64,000 bases of DNA from Roseomonas genomospecies 6 (GTDB lineage: Bacteria; Pseudomonadota; Alphaproteobacteria; Azospirillales; Azospirillaceae), in contig NZ_QOKW01000003.1 in NCBI RefSeq assembly GCF_008365375.1, positions 1 to 64,000 of the forward strand, read 5' to 3'. The notes under the pieces are model-generated. The model worked only from the letters and a program-made list of their open reading frames with translations, was not told the origin of the DNA and ran no database searches. How positions within the stretch are numbered: position 1 is the first letter of the stretch; every line of letters starts with the position of its first letter. Positions 53,609-62,227 of the stretch are shown here, in pieces. The translations under genes were made by a program, and so were the position numbers.

Positions 53609-53788
53609 ATGAAGGGAACACCGCACAGCGTCTGGCTGTCTATGGCCAACCGGTCGGCGAATCAGGCGATCGGCTTTTGGACCGGGCTGGTCGGCGCCGC
53701 CGCCCGGCGCAACCAGACGGCCCTGCTCAACGCGATGACCAAACCGCCGAAGGCGAAGCGTCCGGCGCGGAAAAAGAAAAGCCGCTGA
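53609..53788 (+). CDS. Small basic hypothetical protein (59 aa)
   Basis: A 59-residue frame begins MKGTPHSVWLSMANRSANQA, continues IGFWTGLVGAAARRNQTALL and ends in a lysine/arginine-rich tail (KAKRPARKKKSR). It has an excellent ribosome site (AAAGGAGGGAATGT) and its own terminator 21 bases after the stop, so it is very likely expressed. The middle could form an amphipathic helix; the tail could bind nucleic acid or a PHA-type granule surface, but this is speculation. No family recognised. Confidence 0.72.
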   Translation: MKGTPHSVWLSMANRSANQAIGFWTGLVGAAARRNQTALLNAMTKPPKAKRPARKKKSR

Positions 53789-53808
53789 TGCAACCGCCGG
53801 AAAGCAGA

Positions 53809-53833
53809 AAAGCCGCCCAAGGGCGGCTTTCTT
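53809..53833 (+). terminator. Rho-independent terminator after the 59-aa gene
   Basis: AAAGCCGCCC (53809-53818) pairs with GGGCGGCTTT (53821-53830), followed by CTTG. It may also act leftward for tRNA-Arg, since the other side gives TTTTCTGC. Confidence 0.8.
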
Positions 53834-53850
53834 GTGCAATCCAGAAGGAA

Positions 53851-53927
53851 TGGCGCGCCCGAAGAGATTCGAACTCCTGACCCCCAGATTCGTAGTCTGG
53901 TGCTCTATCCAGCTGAGCTACGGGCGC
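53851..53927 (-). tRNA. tRNA-Arg (anticodon ACG)
   Basis: On the minus strand the 77-base sequence begins GCGCCCGTAGCTCAGCTGGA and ends with encoded CCA. The acceptor stem is GCGCCCG/CGGGCGC. The anticodon arm CCAGA-CTACGAA-TCTGG gives anticodon ACG, and the T arm contains GTTCGAATC. The wobble A is presumably edited to inosine to read CGU/CGC/CGA. It has its own promoter upstream. Confidence 0.97.
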
Positions 53928-53980
53928 TTTTCCTTTTGTCTTCCCGGCGGCGGCGGTGACCGTCCGTCGTCGAGGCGCGC

Positions 53981-54009
53981 AACTTACTCAAAAGGATTCC
54001 GGGCTGCAA
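53981..54009 (-). promoter_or_regulatory. Candidate promoter of tRNA-Arg
   Basis: On the minus strand TTGCAG (54004-54009) and TAAGTT (53981-53986) are 17 bases apart, placing a start about 45 bases before the tRNA. It fits a housekeeping promoter with a moderate -10 box. Confidence 0.5.
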
Positions 54010-54038
54010 GACCTTTTTTCGCCCTTTCACGCGGTCGA

Positions 54039-54067
54039 TTGCCCGGCGGTGGGGCTTGGGTTATAAG
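54039..54067 (+). promoter_or_regulatory. Candidate promoter of gpt
   Basis: TTGCCC (54039-54044) and TATAAG (54062-54067) are separated by 17 bases. Transcription would start near 54074, about 24 bases before the gpt GTG, leaving a short leader with CGGAG. Confidence 0.55.
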
Positions 54068-54097
54068 CGGCGCACGTTTCTTTCGGAGTTCCTAGCC

Positions 54098-54598
54098 GTG
54101 CCAGAAGCCGTTCCGTTCAACAAGCACTTCCCCGTGTCGTGGGAGGAGCTTCACCGCAACGCCAAGGCGTTGGCCTGGCGCCTGATCGACAAGGGTCCGT
54201 GGAAGGGCATCATCGCCATCACCCGCGGCGGACTCGTCCCGGCAGCCATCATCGCGCGCGAGCTGGAGCTGCGCCTGATCGACACCGTCTGCGTCTCCAG
54301 CTACGACCATCAGAACCAGCGCGAGGCGATGGTGCTGAAGGGCGTGGAGGGCGCCAACGCCGGGGAAGGCGAAGGCTGGCTGATCATCGACGATCTGGTC
54401 GACACCGGCAAGACGGCGGTGGTCGTGCGCAAGATGCTGCCCAAGGCGCATTTCGCCACCGTCTACGCCAAGCCGGCGGGCCGCCCGCTGGTTGACACCT
54501 TCATCACCGAGGTGAGCCAGGACACCTGGATTCACTTCCCCTGGGACATCGAGCTGCAATTCTCCCAGCCGATCGCCAAGCAGCACCGCAACGGCTGA
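54098..54598 (+). CDS. gpt: Xanthine (guanine) phosphoribosyltransferase
   Basis: This 166-residue enzyme salvages xanthine and guanine with PRPP. It has the purine-site segment [20 protein letters not shown], the PRPP motif [18 protein letters not shown], and [12 protein letters not shown] near the end, like E. coli Gpt. I set the start at GTG 54098, preceded by TTTCGGAGTTCC; sequence upstream is the promoter. It is monocistronic. Confidence 0.95.
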   Translation: MPEAVPFNKHFPVSWEELHRNAKALAWRLIDKGPWKGIIAITRGGLVPAAIIARELELRLIDTVCVSSYDHQNQREAMVLKGVEGANAGEGEGWLIIDDLVDTGKTAVVVRKMLPKAHFATVYAKPAGRPLVDTFITEVSQDTWIHFPWDIELQFSQPIAKQHRNG

Positions 54599-54605
54599 CC
54601 GTCCA

Positions 54606-54644
54606 GCCACTTGACACAAGGCCATGCGCCTTGTGTCAAGTGGC
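54606..54644. terminator. Perfect 16-bp hairpin between convergent gpt and ABC operon
   Basis: GCCACTTGACACAAGG (54606-54621) pairs perfectly with CCTTGTGTCAAGTGGC (54629-54644) across a 7-base loop. AGACT-GTCA-AGTCT follows at 54645-54658. It lies between convergent genes, so it is probably a two-way terminator, although no T-run follows on either side. Confidence 0.6.
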
Positions 54645-54656
54645 AGACTGTCAAGT

Positions 54657-55502
54657 CTACAGCAGCCCCGCCGAGCGGTGGCGCGGGTCCAGCACGTCGC
54701 GCAGCCCGTCGCCCAGCAGGTTCAGCCCCAGCACCGTGACCGCGATGGCCGCCCCCGGAAAGATCGCCTGGAGGGGGGCCGTGAACAGGAAGGTCTGCGC
54801 GTCGCCCAGCATCTTGCCCCAGGAGGGCGAGGGCGGCTGGATGCCCAGGCCGAGGTAGCTCAGCGCCGCCTCGTTCAGCACGGCCACGGCGAACAGCACC
54901 GTCCCCTGGACGATCACCACCCCGGCGATGTTGGGCAGCACATGCACCAGCGTCACCGACAGAGGCCCGCGCCCCAGCGCCAGCGCGGCGCGCACGAAGT
55001 CCCGCCGCCAGACGGCCAGCGCCGCCCCGCGCGCCACCCGCGCGAAGACCGCGGCGTTGAACAAGCCCAGCGCCAGCACGACGTTCACCGCCCCCGCCCC
55101 CAGAACGGCGGTCAGCAGGATCGCGGTGAGCACCGCGGGAAAGGCGAACAGCAGGTCGCCCAGCCGGGCCACCGCCTCGTCCCCCCAGCGCCCCCAGGCG
55201 GAGGCCGCCAGCCCAAGCGGCACGCCCAGAACCGCCCCCAGAGCCACCGCCGCCGCCCCGACGGCCAGGGAATTGCGGGCGCCGACCAGGATCATCGACA
55301 GCGCGTCCCGCCCGAAATGGTCGGTGCCCAGCCAGTGGACCGGCCCCGGCGGGCGCAGCCGGGCGACCACCCGCACCTGCTCCGCCGGAAAGGGCGTCCA
55401 AACCAGGGACAGCAGCGCCGCCCCCACCACCAGCGCGGTAAGGAGCCCGCCCAGAAGCAGGCTGACCGGAAGACGCCGCAATCTTCTCATGAGCCGCGTC
55501 AT
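54657..55502 (-). CDS. DppC-type peptide ABC transporter permease
   Basis: This 281-residue inner-membrane protein has an N-terminal helix, the family segment VHWLGTDHFGRDALSMILVGAR, an EAA-type loop (RRDFVRAALALGRGPLSVTLVHVLPN) and LNEAALSYLGLGIQPPSPSWG. These identify the DppC/OppC family. Its ATG overlaps the stop of the DppB gene (ATGA). It is last in the operon; no ATPase follows. Confidence 0.93.
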   Translation of the reverse strand: MTRLMRRLRRLPVSLLLGGLLTALVVGAALLSLVWTPFPAEQVRVVARLRPPGPVHWLGTDHFGRDALSMILVGARNSLAVGAAAVALGAVLGVPLGLAASAWGRWGDEAVARLGDLLFAFPAVLTAILLTAVLGAGAVNVVLALGLFNAAVFARVARGAALAVWRRDFVRAALALGRGPLSVTLVHVLPNIAGVVIVQGTVLFAVAVLNEAALSYLGLGIQPPSPSWGKMLGDAQTFLFTAPLQAIFPGAAIAVTVLGLNLLGDGLRDVLDPRHRSAGLL

Positions 55503-56446
55503 GCCTGGACCCTCGGGCGCGGGTCGATGGCGGCGCAGGCGATGTCCACCAGCGCGTTGACCGCCACCACCGTGACCGCCAGCAGCACGACGACGCTCTG
55601 CACCACGATCAGGTCGTGCTGGCCGATGGCCTGATAGAGCAGCCGCCCCAGCCCCGGCAGGGTGAAGACGTTCTCCACCACCACCGCCCCGGCGACGAGG
55701 AAGGAGAATTGCAGGCCCAGGATGGTGGCGACCGGGATCAGCGCGTTCGGCAGCACATGGCGGCGCAGGACGGCGCGGCGCGGCAGTCCCTTGGCGACCG
55801 CCGTGCGCACATACTCCTCCCGCAGCGTGTCGAGCGCCGCGGTGCGGGTGATGCGGGCGAGGATCGCCGCCTCCGGCAGGGCCAGAGCCACGGCGGGCAG
55901 AAGCAGCGCCTTCAGCGCCGGTCCCGCCCCGGCCTCCCACCCCGGAAAGCCCCCGGCGGAGAACCAGCCGAGCCGCACGGAAAACAGCAATATCAACAGG
56001 ATGGCGAACCAGAAGCCGGGCACCGCGATGCCCATCTGCCCGAAGGCCATGACCGCCCAATCCCCCGCCCGCCCCTGCCGCCCGGCGGCGAACAGGCCCA
56101 GCGGGATGGCGACCCCCGCCGACAGAACCAGCGCCAGCGCCGCCAGCGGCAGCGTGACGGCCAGCCGGTCGGCGACCAGCCCGGCGACCGGGCGCGCGTA
56201 GGTCAGGCTGGTCCCGAAATCCCCGCCCAACATGCCGCCCACCCAGCCGGCGTAGCGGACGGGCCAGGGCCGGTCCAGCCCCATCTGGGCGCGCAGGGCG
56301 GCCACCGCCTCCGGCTGCGCGCTGGTGCCCAACATGACCAAGGCGGGGTCGCCGGGGATCGCCTCCAGCACGGCGAAGACCGCCAGCGTGGCCAGCCACG
56401 CCGTCAGCGCCAGGGTCAGCAGACGGCGCACCAGGAAGGCCAGCAC
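55499..56446 (-). CDS. DppB-type peptide ABC transporter permease
   Basis: This 315-residue protein starts MLAFLVRRLLTLALTAWLAT, has AIPGDPALVMLG and GLDRPWPVRYAGWVGGMLGGDFG in the periplasmic segment, and the EAA loop EEYVRTAVAKGLPRRAVLRRHVLPN. The length is normal for DppB, in contrast to the short permease at 29067-29780. It lies 40 bases after the binding-protein gene and overlaps dppC. Confidence 0.94.
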   Translation of the reverse strand: MLAFLVRRLLTLALTAWLATLAVFAVLEAIPGDPALVMLGTSAQPEAVAALRAQMGLDRPWPVRYAGWVGGMLGGDFGTSLTYARPVAGLVADRLAVTLPLAALALVLSAGVAIPLGLFAAGRQGRAGDWAVMAFGQMGIAVPGFWFAILLILLFSVRLGWFSAGGFPGWEAGAGPALKALLLPAVALALPEAAILARITRTAALDTLREEYVRTAVAKGLPRRAVLRRHVLPNALIPVATILGLQFSFLVAGAVVVENVFTLPGLGRLLYQAIGQHDLIVVQSVVVLLAVTVVAVNALVDIACAAIDPRPRVQA

Positions 56447-56486
56447 GCGGCTCAGCCCCCGATCGGTCCGGTCCGGCCGCGCCGGA

Positions 56487-58013
56487 TCACTTCCACCGGA
56501 CGCCCGTCACGTCGTTAGCCTGGATCGGGCGGTTGACCCACATGCCCTGCACCGCCGACTTCTGCACGGTGGCCGAAGGCAGCATGAAGAGGAAGCCGTT
56601 CACCGCGTCCTCGGCCAGGATGCGCTGCTGCTCGCCGTAGAGGGCGTTGCGCTTGGCGGTATCCTGGGTGCGGTCCAGTTCCGCCCCCACGGCGTCGAAA
56701 CGCTCGCTCCGGTAGTTGAAGTAATAGTCGGGCCGCCCGTAGATGTCGATGTCCAGCGGCTCCGTGTGGGCGATCAGGGTCAGGTCGTAATCCTTGCCCT
56801 TGAACACCTTCTCCAGCCAGGGCGCCCATTCCATCGGTTCCACCTTCACGCGGATGCCGACCTCCGCCAGCATGGCGGCGATCAGTTCGCCGGAGCGGCG
56901 GGCGTAGATCGGCGGCGGCAGGCGCAGCGTCGTCTCGAACCCCTCCGGATGGCCGGCCTCGGCCAGCAGAGCCTTCGCCTTGTCCGGGTCGTAGGGGTAG
57001 AGGCCGGTCAGGTCGACATAGCCGGCGCGGTGCGGCGGGAAGTGGCTGCCGATGGCGGCCCCGTTGCCGAACAGAACCCCATCGATCAGCGTCTTGCGGT
57101 CGATGGCGTGGGCCATGGCCCGGCGCACCCGCACGTCGTCGAAGGGCTTGCGGGCGTTGTTGGTGCCGAGAATCGTCTCCCCTTCCGTCGTGCCGACCAT
57201 GACGGTGAAAGCCCCGTCGTCGCGGAACTGGGGCAGCGCCTCGTAGGTGTCGAACTGCGGGAAGCTGTCGATGTCGCCGGCCTTCAGCGCGGCGACCTGC
57301 GCCGCCGGGTCGCTGATGAAGCGGAAGGTGACGCGCTCCAGCGCCGGCTTCGGCCCGTCGTAATCGGGGTTGCGCACCAGAACCACCCGGTCGCCGGCCA
57401 CCCAGCGCTCGAACTTGAAGGGACCGGTGCCGACCGGGGTCTGCTTGTTGGTGCCCGCCGATTCCGGCGCCACGATGGCCGCGTCGCCCGACGCCATATG
57501 AAACAGGAACAGCCCGTCGGGCCGCGACAGGGTGACCACGACCGTCTGCGGGTTCGGCGCCTCCACCCCGGCGATGGCGGCGAAATAGCCCTTCTGCGCG
57601 TTGACCGACTCGGCGCCCCGCGCGCGGTCCAGCGAGAACTTGACGTCCGCCGAATCGGCGGCGGTACCATCGTGGAACGTCGCCCCCTTGCGCAGATGGA
57701 AGGTGTAGGTCAGCCCGTCCGCCGACACCTCCCACTTTTCCGCGAGGCCCGGCACGACCTTGCCTTCGGCGTCGATGCGGGTCAGCGGCTCGTACAGGTT
57801 GGCGTAGGTCACCTCGTCGATGGCCGCGGCGGCGCCCGCCGTGGGGTCGAGGTGCGGCGGCTCCAGCCGCATCCCGACCACCAGGTCAGTACGGGCCAGA
57901 TCCGTACGAGGAGCGGCCTGCGCGAGGACCGGACCGGCGGCCAGCGCGCCGGCCAGCCCGAGGACCGCCCCCATGGTGATGGCGAGCGCGGCGCGCCTCC
58001 GGCGGTTCGGCAT
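56487..58013 (-). CDS. Extracellular solute-binding protein, family 5 (peptide type)
   Basis: This 508-residue periplasmic protein has a signal peptide (MPNRRRRAALAITMGAVLG..., cleavage near AQA-AP). SBP family 5 features include VVGMRLEPPHLDPTAGA, WEVSADGLTYTFHLRKGATF, GTGPFKFERWVAGD and DDVRVRRAMAHAIDRKTLIDGV. It should capture oligopeptides or similar ligands for the two downstream permeases. It follows the creatininase-family gene by 99 bases. The ligand cannot be told from sequence. Confidence 0.95.
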   Translation of the reverse strand: MPNRRRRAALAITMGAVLGLAGALAAGPVLAQAAPRTDLARTDLVVGMRLEPPHLDPTAGAAAAIDEVTYANLYEPLTRIDAEGKVVPGLAEKWEVSADGLTYTFHLRKGATFHDGTAADSADVKFSLDRARGAESVNAQKGYFAAIAGVEAPNPQTVVVTLSRPDGLFLFHMASGDAAIVAPESAGTNKQTPVGTGPFKFERWVAGDRVVLVRNPDYDGPKPALERVTFRFISDPAAQVAALKAGDIDSFPQFDTYEALPQFRDDGAFTVMVGTTEGETILGTNNARKPFDDVRVRRAMAHAIDRKTLIDGVLFGNGAAIGSHFPPHRAGYVDLTGLYPYDPDKAKALLAEAGHPEGFETTLRLPPPIYARRSGELIAAMLAEVGIRVKVEPMEWAPWLEKVFKGKDYDLTLIAHTEPLDIDIYGRPDYYFNYRSERFDAVGAELDRTQDTAKRNALYGEQQRILAEDAVNGFLFMLPSATVQKSAVQGMWVNRPIQANDVTGVRWK

Positions 58014-58112
58014 GACGGCTGTTCCCCCAATCGTTGTTTCGGCGCGGGATGATGCGGTGAAGCCCCGCCCAAGTTCAAGGCTGCAAGCGCGCCTTTCCGC
58101 TCGCTTTTCCGC

Positions 58113-58859
58113 TCAGGCCTCCGCCATGAAGGTGCCGTACTGCCGGGAAATCGCTTCCACCGCCGTCTCGAACAGGCGTTTGCCATGCTCCGGCGTGGCG
58201 AGGCCGGGGGCGGAGCCGATGCGCCCGTCCGGGTGACGTCGGCGGAAATCGCGGGCGTCGTAGAAGCCTCCGGGCGCGGCGGTCTCCGGGTCCATCGCCG
58301 CCGTCTTGATCGAGTCGGGATAGGCGAACTGGGTCAGCGACACCTCGCTGGGCGTGGCGTGGGAGCCTTCCCTGGCCCCGAACAGCTCCCGCGACAGGCG
58401 CGCGATCTCCTGGTTTTCCCACCAGTTGACCAGGGTGCAGCGCAGGTCCGGAGCCTCCCGGCCCCGCAGGGCGCGGTTCTCCGCGTAGATCTCGTAGAAG
58501 GCGGCGCGGACGGACGCGACGTTGCCGCCATGGCCGTTGACGAAGAAGAAGCGCTCGAACCCGTGCTCCGCCAGCGACATCACATAATCGCGCAGCAGGG
58601 CGATCAGGGTGGAGGGCTTCAGCGTCATGGAGCCGGCGAAGTCCATGTGGTGCACGGCCATGCCCACCGGGATGGTCGGCCCGACCATGGCCCCGGTGGC
58701 GTCGCCGACACCGCGCGCCACGACCTCGGCGCAGATGGCGTCGGTGCCGATCAGGCCGTTCGGCCCATGCTGCTCGGTGGAGCCGATGGGCATGATGATG
58801 CCCTTGGACGTCTTCAGGTAGGCCTCGGCCTCGGCCCAAGTGCTGAGAAGAAGCTGCAC
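58113..58859 (-). CDS. Creatininase-family amidohydrolase
   Basis: This 248-residue enzyme has the family metal-site segments IIMPIGSTEQHGPNGLIGTDA (Glu, His, Asp), MAVHHMDFAGS and FFVNGHGGNVAS, and a late Glu (TPSEVS). Members hydrolyse creatinine, formamides or related cyclic amides. It leads the peptide-ABC operon, so it may act on the imported compound. It starts with GTG at 58859, after AAAGGTCAGAGACC. The true substrate is unknown. Confidence 0.9.
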   Translation of the reverse strand: MQLLLSTWAEAEAYLKTSKGIIMPIGSTEQHGPNGLIGTDAICAEVVARGVGDATGAMVGPTIPVGMAVHHMDFAGSMTLKPSTLIALLRDYVMSLAEHGFERFFFVNGHGGNVASVRAAFYEIYAENRALRGREAPDLRCTLVNWWENQEIARLSRELFGAREGSHATPSEVSLTQFAYPDSIKTAAMDPETAAPGGFYDARDFRRRHPDGRIGSAPGLATPEHGKRLFETAVEAISRQYGTFMAEA

Positions 58860-59024
58860 GGTCTCTGACCTTTGCTGATGTTCTGCTGACAAGGAGTGTA
58901 GGGCAGAGCGGCCCGACGCCCAAGGACGCTTGGCCGCAGAACGGCTCTGCGCGGCCCGTCGTTCTGGCATTTCCCGCCGCAGAGACATACAGTGGCGTGC
59001 ATTTTTCAAGGCATGGCGTCTGGC

Positions 59025-60557
59025 ATGGTTGCGCGGATCAACACGGTTGCGTTTCAGGGCATCGAGGTTCTGGACATCGACGTTCAGGTTCAGATGTCCG
59101 GCGGCATCGTCGCCTTCACCGTGGTCGGTCTGCCCGACAAGGCGGTGGCCGAGAGCCGGGAGCGGGTGCGGGCGGCGCTGCACGCGCTCGGCCTCGCCCT
59201 GCCGGCCAAGCGGATCACCGTCAACCTCGCCCCGGCGGACGTGCTGAAGGAGGGCAGCCATTTCGACCTGCCCATCGCGCTGGCTCTGCTGACCGTCATG
59301 GGCGTGCTGCCCGACCTGGAGATGAGCCGCTATTGCGCGCTGGGCGAACTGGCGCTGGACGGGGCGCTGACGCCGGTGGCCGGGGTTCTGCCCGCGGCCA
59401 TCAACGCGCTGGCCCGCGACCGTGGGCTGATCTGCCCGGAAGCCTGCGGCGGAGAGGCCGCCTGGGCGGGCGAGGGGCTGGACGTGCTGGCGCCCGCCAC
59501 GCTGCTGGCTCTCATCAACCATTTCCGTGGCCAGCAGGTGCTGACACGCCCACGCCCGCGCCTTCAGGAAAGCGCCGAGGCGCCGCTCGACCTGCGCGAC
59601 GTGAAGGGGAACGAGACGGCCAAGCGCGCGCTGGAGGTCGCCGCCGCCGGATCGCACAATCTCCTGATGATCGGGCCGCCCGGCTCCGGCAAGTCGATGC
59701 TGGCGGCGAGGCTGCCGGGCCTGCTCCCGCCGCTCGACCCGGCGGAGGCGCTGGAGGTCTCGATGATCCACAGCGTCGCCGGGCTGCTGGAGGGGGGCCG
59801 GCTGCTGCGCCAGCGCCCCTTCCGGTCACCGCACCAATCGGCGAGCCTGCCCGCCCTGGTCGGCGGCGGATCGCGCGCCAAGCCCGGCGAGATCTCCTTG
59901 GCCCACAAGGGCGTGCTGTTCCTGGACGAGCTTCCCGAATTCCCCCGCGCCACGCTGGAGGCGCTGCGCCAGCCGCTGGAAACCGGGAAGGCGGTGGTCA
60001 GCCGGGTGAACCATCATGTCACCTATCCGGCGCGGGTGCAGTTGATCGCGGCCATGAACCCCTGCCGCTGCGGCCATCTGGACGACCCGTCGCTGGCCTG
60101 CGCCCGCGCGCCGAAATGCGCTGCGGACTACCAGTCGAAGATCAGCGGCCCGCTGTTCGACCGGATCGACCTGCACATCGACGTGCCCGCCGTCAGCCCC
60201 GCCGACCTCAGCCTGCCGCCGCCCGCGGAGGGCAGCGCCGACGTGGCCGCCCGCGTGGCGGTGGCGCGCGCCGTCCAGGCGGAGCGCTACGCCGGTTTCG
60301 GCCCCTTCCCCGAGGGCCGGGCGGTGCGCACCAACGCGGAGGCCGACGGCGAGTTGCTGGAGAAGGCCGCCGCCCCCGACCAGCCGGGCCGCGCCCTGCT
60401 GACCGAGGCGGCGGAGCGGCTGAAGCTGTCGGCCCGCGGCTACCACCGCGTCATGCGCGTTGCCCGCACGCTGGCCGACCTGGAAGGCGGAGGCGGCGTG
60501 CGCCGCCCGCACGTCGCGGAGGCGCTCGGCTACCGCCGCATCGCCCCCGGACGGTGA
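59025..60557 (+). CDS. YifB/ComM-family Mg-chelatase-like AAA+ ATPase
   Basis: This ~510-residue protein has the N-terminal ChlI domain (MVARINTVAFQGIEVLDIDV, VVGLPDKAVAESRERVRAAL), Walker A GPPGSGKS, Walker B GVLFLDELPEF, the zinc-like CRCGHLDDPSLACARAPKC segment and the C-terminal lid. In other bacteria ComM is a branch-migration helicase for natural transformation and recombination. I used ATG 59025, the usual family start; in-frame ATG 59013 or GTG 58992 would add 4 or 11 residues. Confidence 0.92.
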   Translation: MVARINTVAFQGIEVLDIDVQVQMSGGIVAFTVVGLPDKAVAESRERVRAALHALGLALPAKRITVNLAPADVLKEGSHFDLPIALALLTVMGVLPDLEMSRYCALGELALDGALTPVAGVLPAAINALARDRGLICPEACGGEAAWAGEGLDVLAPATLLALINHFRGQQVLTRPRPRLQESAEAPLDLRDVKGNETAKRALEVAAAGSHNLLMIGPPGSGKSMLAARLPGLLPPLDPAEALEVSMIHSVAGLLEGGRLLRQRPFRSPHQSASLPALVGGGSRAKPGEISLAHKGVLFLDELPEFPRATLEALRQPLETGKAVVSRVNHHVTYPARVQLIAAMNPCRCGHLDDPSLACARAPKCAADYQSKISGPLFDRIDLHIDVPAVSPADLSLPPPAEGSADVAARVAVARAVQAERYAGFGPFPEGRAVRTNAEADGELLEKAAAPDQPGRALLTEAAERLKLSARGYHRVMRVARTLADLEGGGGVRRPHVAEALGYRRIAPGR

Positions 60558-60575
60558 ACCTTCAGACCGACGGCC

Positions 60576-61211
60576 TCACTCCGCCGCCACGGCGTTGCCG
60601 TGGTTGGAGTGGTGGTTGCGGTCGTTGTGGCAGCGGCGCAGGCGGAAGGCGGTGATGATGGCCAGCGCGCCGTAGGCGATCAGGAAGCTGCCCACGCCCA
60701 GGGCCAGGGCGAGCAGCCCCAGCGACGGCAGCACCCACATGCCCATGCCGAACAGAACCGACAGCGCGCCCGCCACGCCCCAGGCCCATTTGCCGTGGGT
60801 GCGGTGCATGCGCCACGCGGTCATGATCTTGGCGAAGCCGGTGATGACCGACCAGGCGGCGATCACGAAGACCAGGGCGAACAGGCTCGCCTCCGGCCAC
60901 AGCAGGGCCACGGTGCCCGCCACCAGACTGACCACGCCGTCCAGGATGAAGGGCAGGCTGCGGTCCTGCGCGCGGGCGGCGCGGATGCCGCCGACGATGG
61001 CGAACAGCCCGTCCATCAGAAGATAGACCGCGAGGAGAATCGCCAGCGTGGCGACCGTCGCCCCCGGCAAAAGGAAGGCCAGCAGGCCGAGCATCACCGC
61101 CGCGGCCCCGCGCAGCGCCAGCGCCCACCAGTTGCGCGCCAGCAGATCGTTCATGCCCTGGACCCGCCGGGCCTCGTACATCGCCTCCGTCGCCAACCGA
61201 TCCGTTGCCAT
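60576..61211 (-). CDS. HdeD-family (DUF308) membrane protein
   Basis: This 211-residue protein has six membrane helices in the paired DUF308 pattern (NWWALALRGAAAVMLGLLAFLLPG, LLMDGLFAIVGGIRA, WSVITGFAKIMTAWRMHR). It ends in a short His/Asn-rich tail (RRCHNDRNHHSNHGNAVAAE). HdeD relatives are tied to acid or general stress, but the mechanism is unknown. GGGGAGACGGGCC precedes the ATG. The His-rich tail is unusual and might bind metal. Confidence 0.88.
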   Translation of the reverse strand: MATDRLATEAMYEARRVQGMNDLLARNWWALALRGAAAVMLGLLAFLLPGATVATLAILLAVYLLMDGLFAIVGGIRAARAQDRSLPFILDGVVSLVAGTVALLWPEASLFALVFVIAAWSVITGFAKIMTAWRMHRTHGKWAWGVAGALSVLFGMGMWVLPSLGLLALALGVGSFLIAYGALAIITAFRLRRCHNDRNHHSNHGNAVAAE

Positions 61212-61348
61212 GGCCCGTCTCCCCTTATCCGTTCGAGTGCACCGGACGCGGGTGACCGCGCCCGGTACATCACGGCAACAGGATCAGGACGACTTCGTTG
61301 CGGCGGCGAGTTGTCGCAGAGATGGGATTCGCGCGAAATCCGAGCGGA

Positions 61349-62026
61349 TCAGTTGTTCCGCCCGTAATCACCCTTGCTGGGTTCGATGAAGTAGAAGAGC
61401 TTCGAATCGAACTGCACGCCCTCGCGCGGGTTCAGCAGGGCCACCTCGGTCGTCAGCCCCTGGGCGTCCAGCACCCGCCATTTGCGGAGCTGGAAGGGCC
61501 GGTCCTCGAACACCAGGGTCAGCGTGCCCTTGCCGGGGTCCTTGGTCTCGGTCAGGCTGATTTCCACCACGCCAGGCGCCTGATGGACGCCCGTCACCGT
61601 CACGTCGCCGGCCAGACGGATGTTCCGGCGCAGGATGAAGTCGGCCAGCGTGCTGCCGATGGGGGCGCTGGACTGCTGCCGCATCTCCCCGTCCCAATAG
61701 AAGATGAAGGCGCCGTCGGCGACGACGAAGTCCTTCACCGGCGGGTCGTATTCCAGCCGCATCCGGCCGGGACGCGACAGATAGAAGGTGCCGGCGGTCT
61801 GGTGCCCGTTCGGGGCGACCTGAACGAACTTCGATTGCAGCGTGCCGATGCCGTTCAGATAGCCTTCCGCCTGCGCCACCAGCGCCTGATCCTGAGCAGA
61901 TAGGGCGGCGGCGCGCGGCGCGGCGAGTGCCGGCGCGGGGAATGCGCCCGTCATGGTGACGGAAACGGCGAGGGCGGCAACGGCGAGGGTGGCGGCGGCC
62001 AGGGTGCGGCGGAACACGGCTTTCAT
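61349..62026 (-). CDS. lolA: Outer-membrane lipoprotein carrier protein LolA
   Basis: This 225-residue periplasmic protein has a signal peptide (~1-35, ending ALAAP). LolA features are GTLQSKFVQVAPNGHQTAGTF, YLSRPGRMRLEYDPP, VVADGAFIFYWD and DFILRRNIRLAGDV. It shuttles lipoproteins from the LolCDE complex to the outer membrane. In many alphaproteobacteria lolA lies near ftsK, but that is not the case within this window. It is downstream of, and co-directional with, rpoH. Confidence 0.93.
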   Translation of the reverse strand: MKAVFRRTLAAATLAVAALAVSVTMTGAFPAPALAAPRAAALSAQDQALVAQAEGYLNGIGTLQSKFVQVAPNGHQTAGTFYLSRPGRMRLEYDPPVKDFVVADGAFIFYWDGEMRQQSSAPIGSTLADFILRRNIRLAGDVTVTGVHQAPGVVEISLTETKDPGKGTLTLVFEDRPFQLRKWRVLDAQGLTTEVALLNPREGVQFDSKLFYFIEPSKGDYGRNN

Positions 62027-62227
62027 GATGCCTGCTTTTACCGGACGTTCCGGGCGGAAATGGGGCGTCGCGGCGCGGGTTCCAAGGATCGAGGAGTGCC
62101 TTCCCCTCCCCGATGTCCCCTGGACTGCCGCCGCTCCGCCGCAATCTACCTCCCCTGCGCCACGATCCGCAGCGGTTGTTTTCGTCTCGTCCGCGCGGGC
62201 GGGAACAAGGATCGGAGAAACCCTCCT

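Noticed and set aside
53851..53927. Integration site at tRNA-Arg
   Set aside because: tRNAs are common integration sites, but there is no integrase and I found no duplicated tRNA 3' end nearby.
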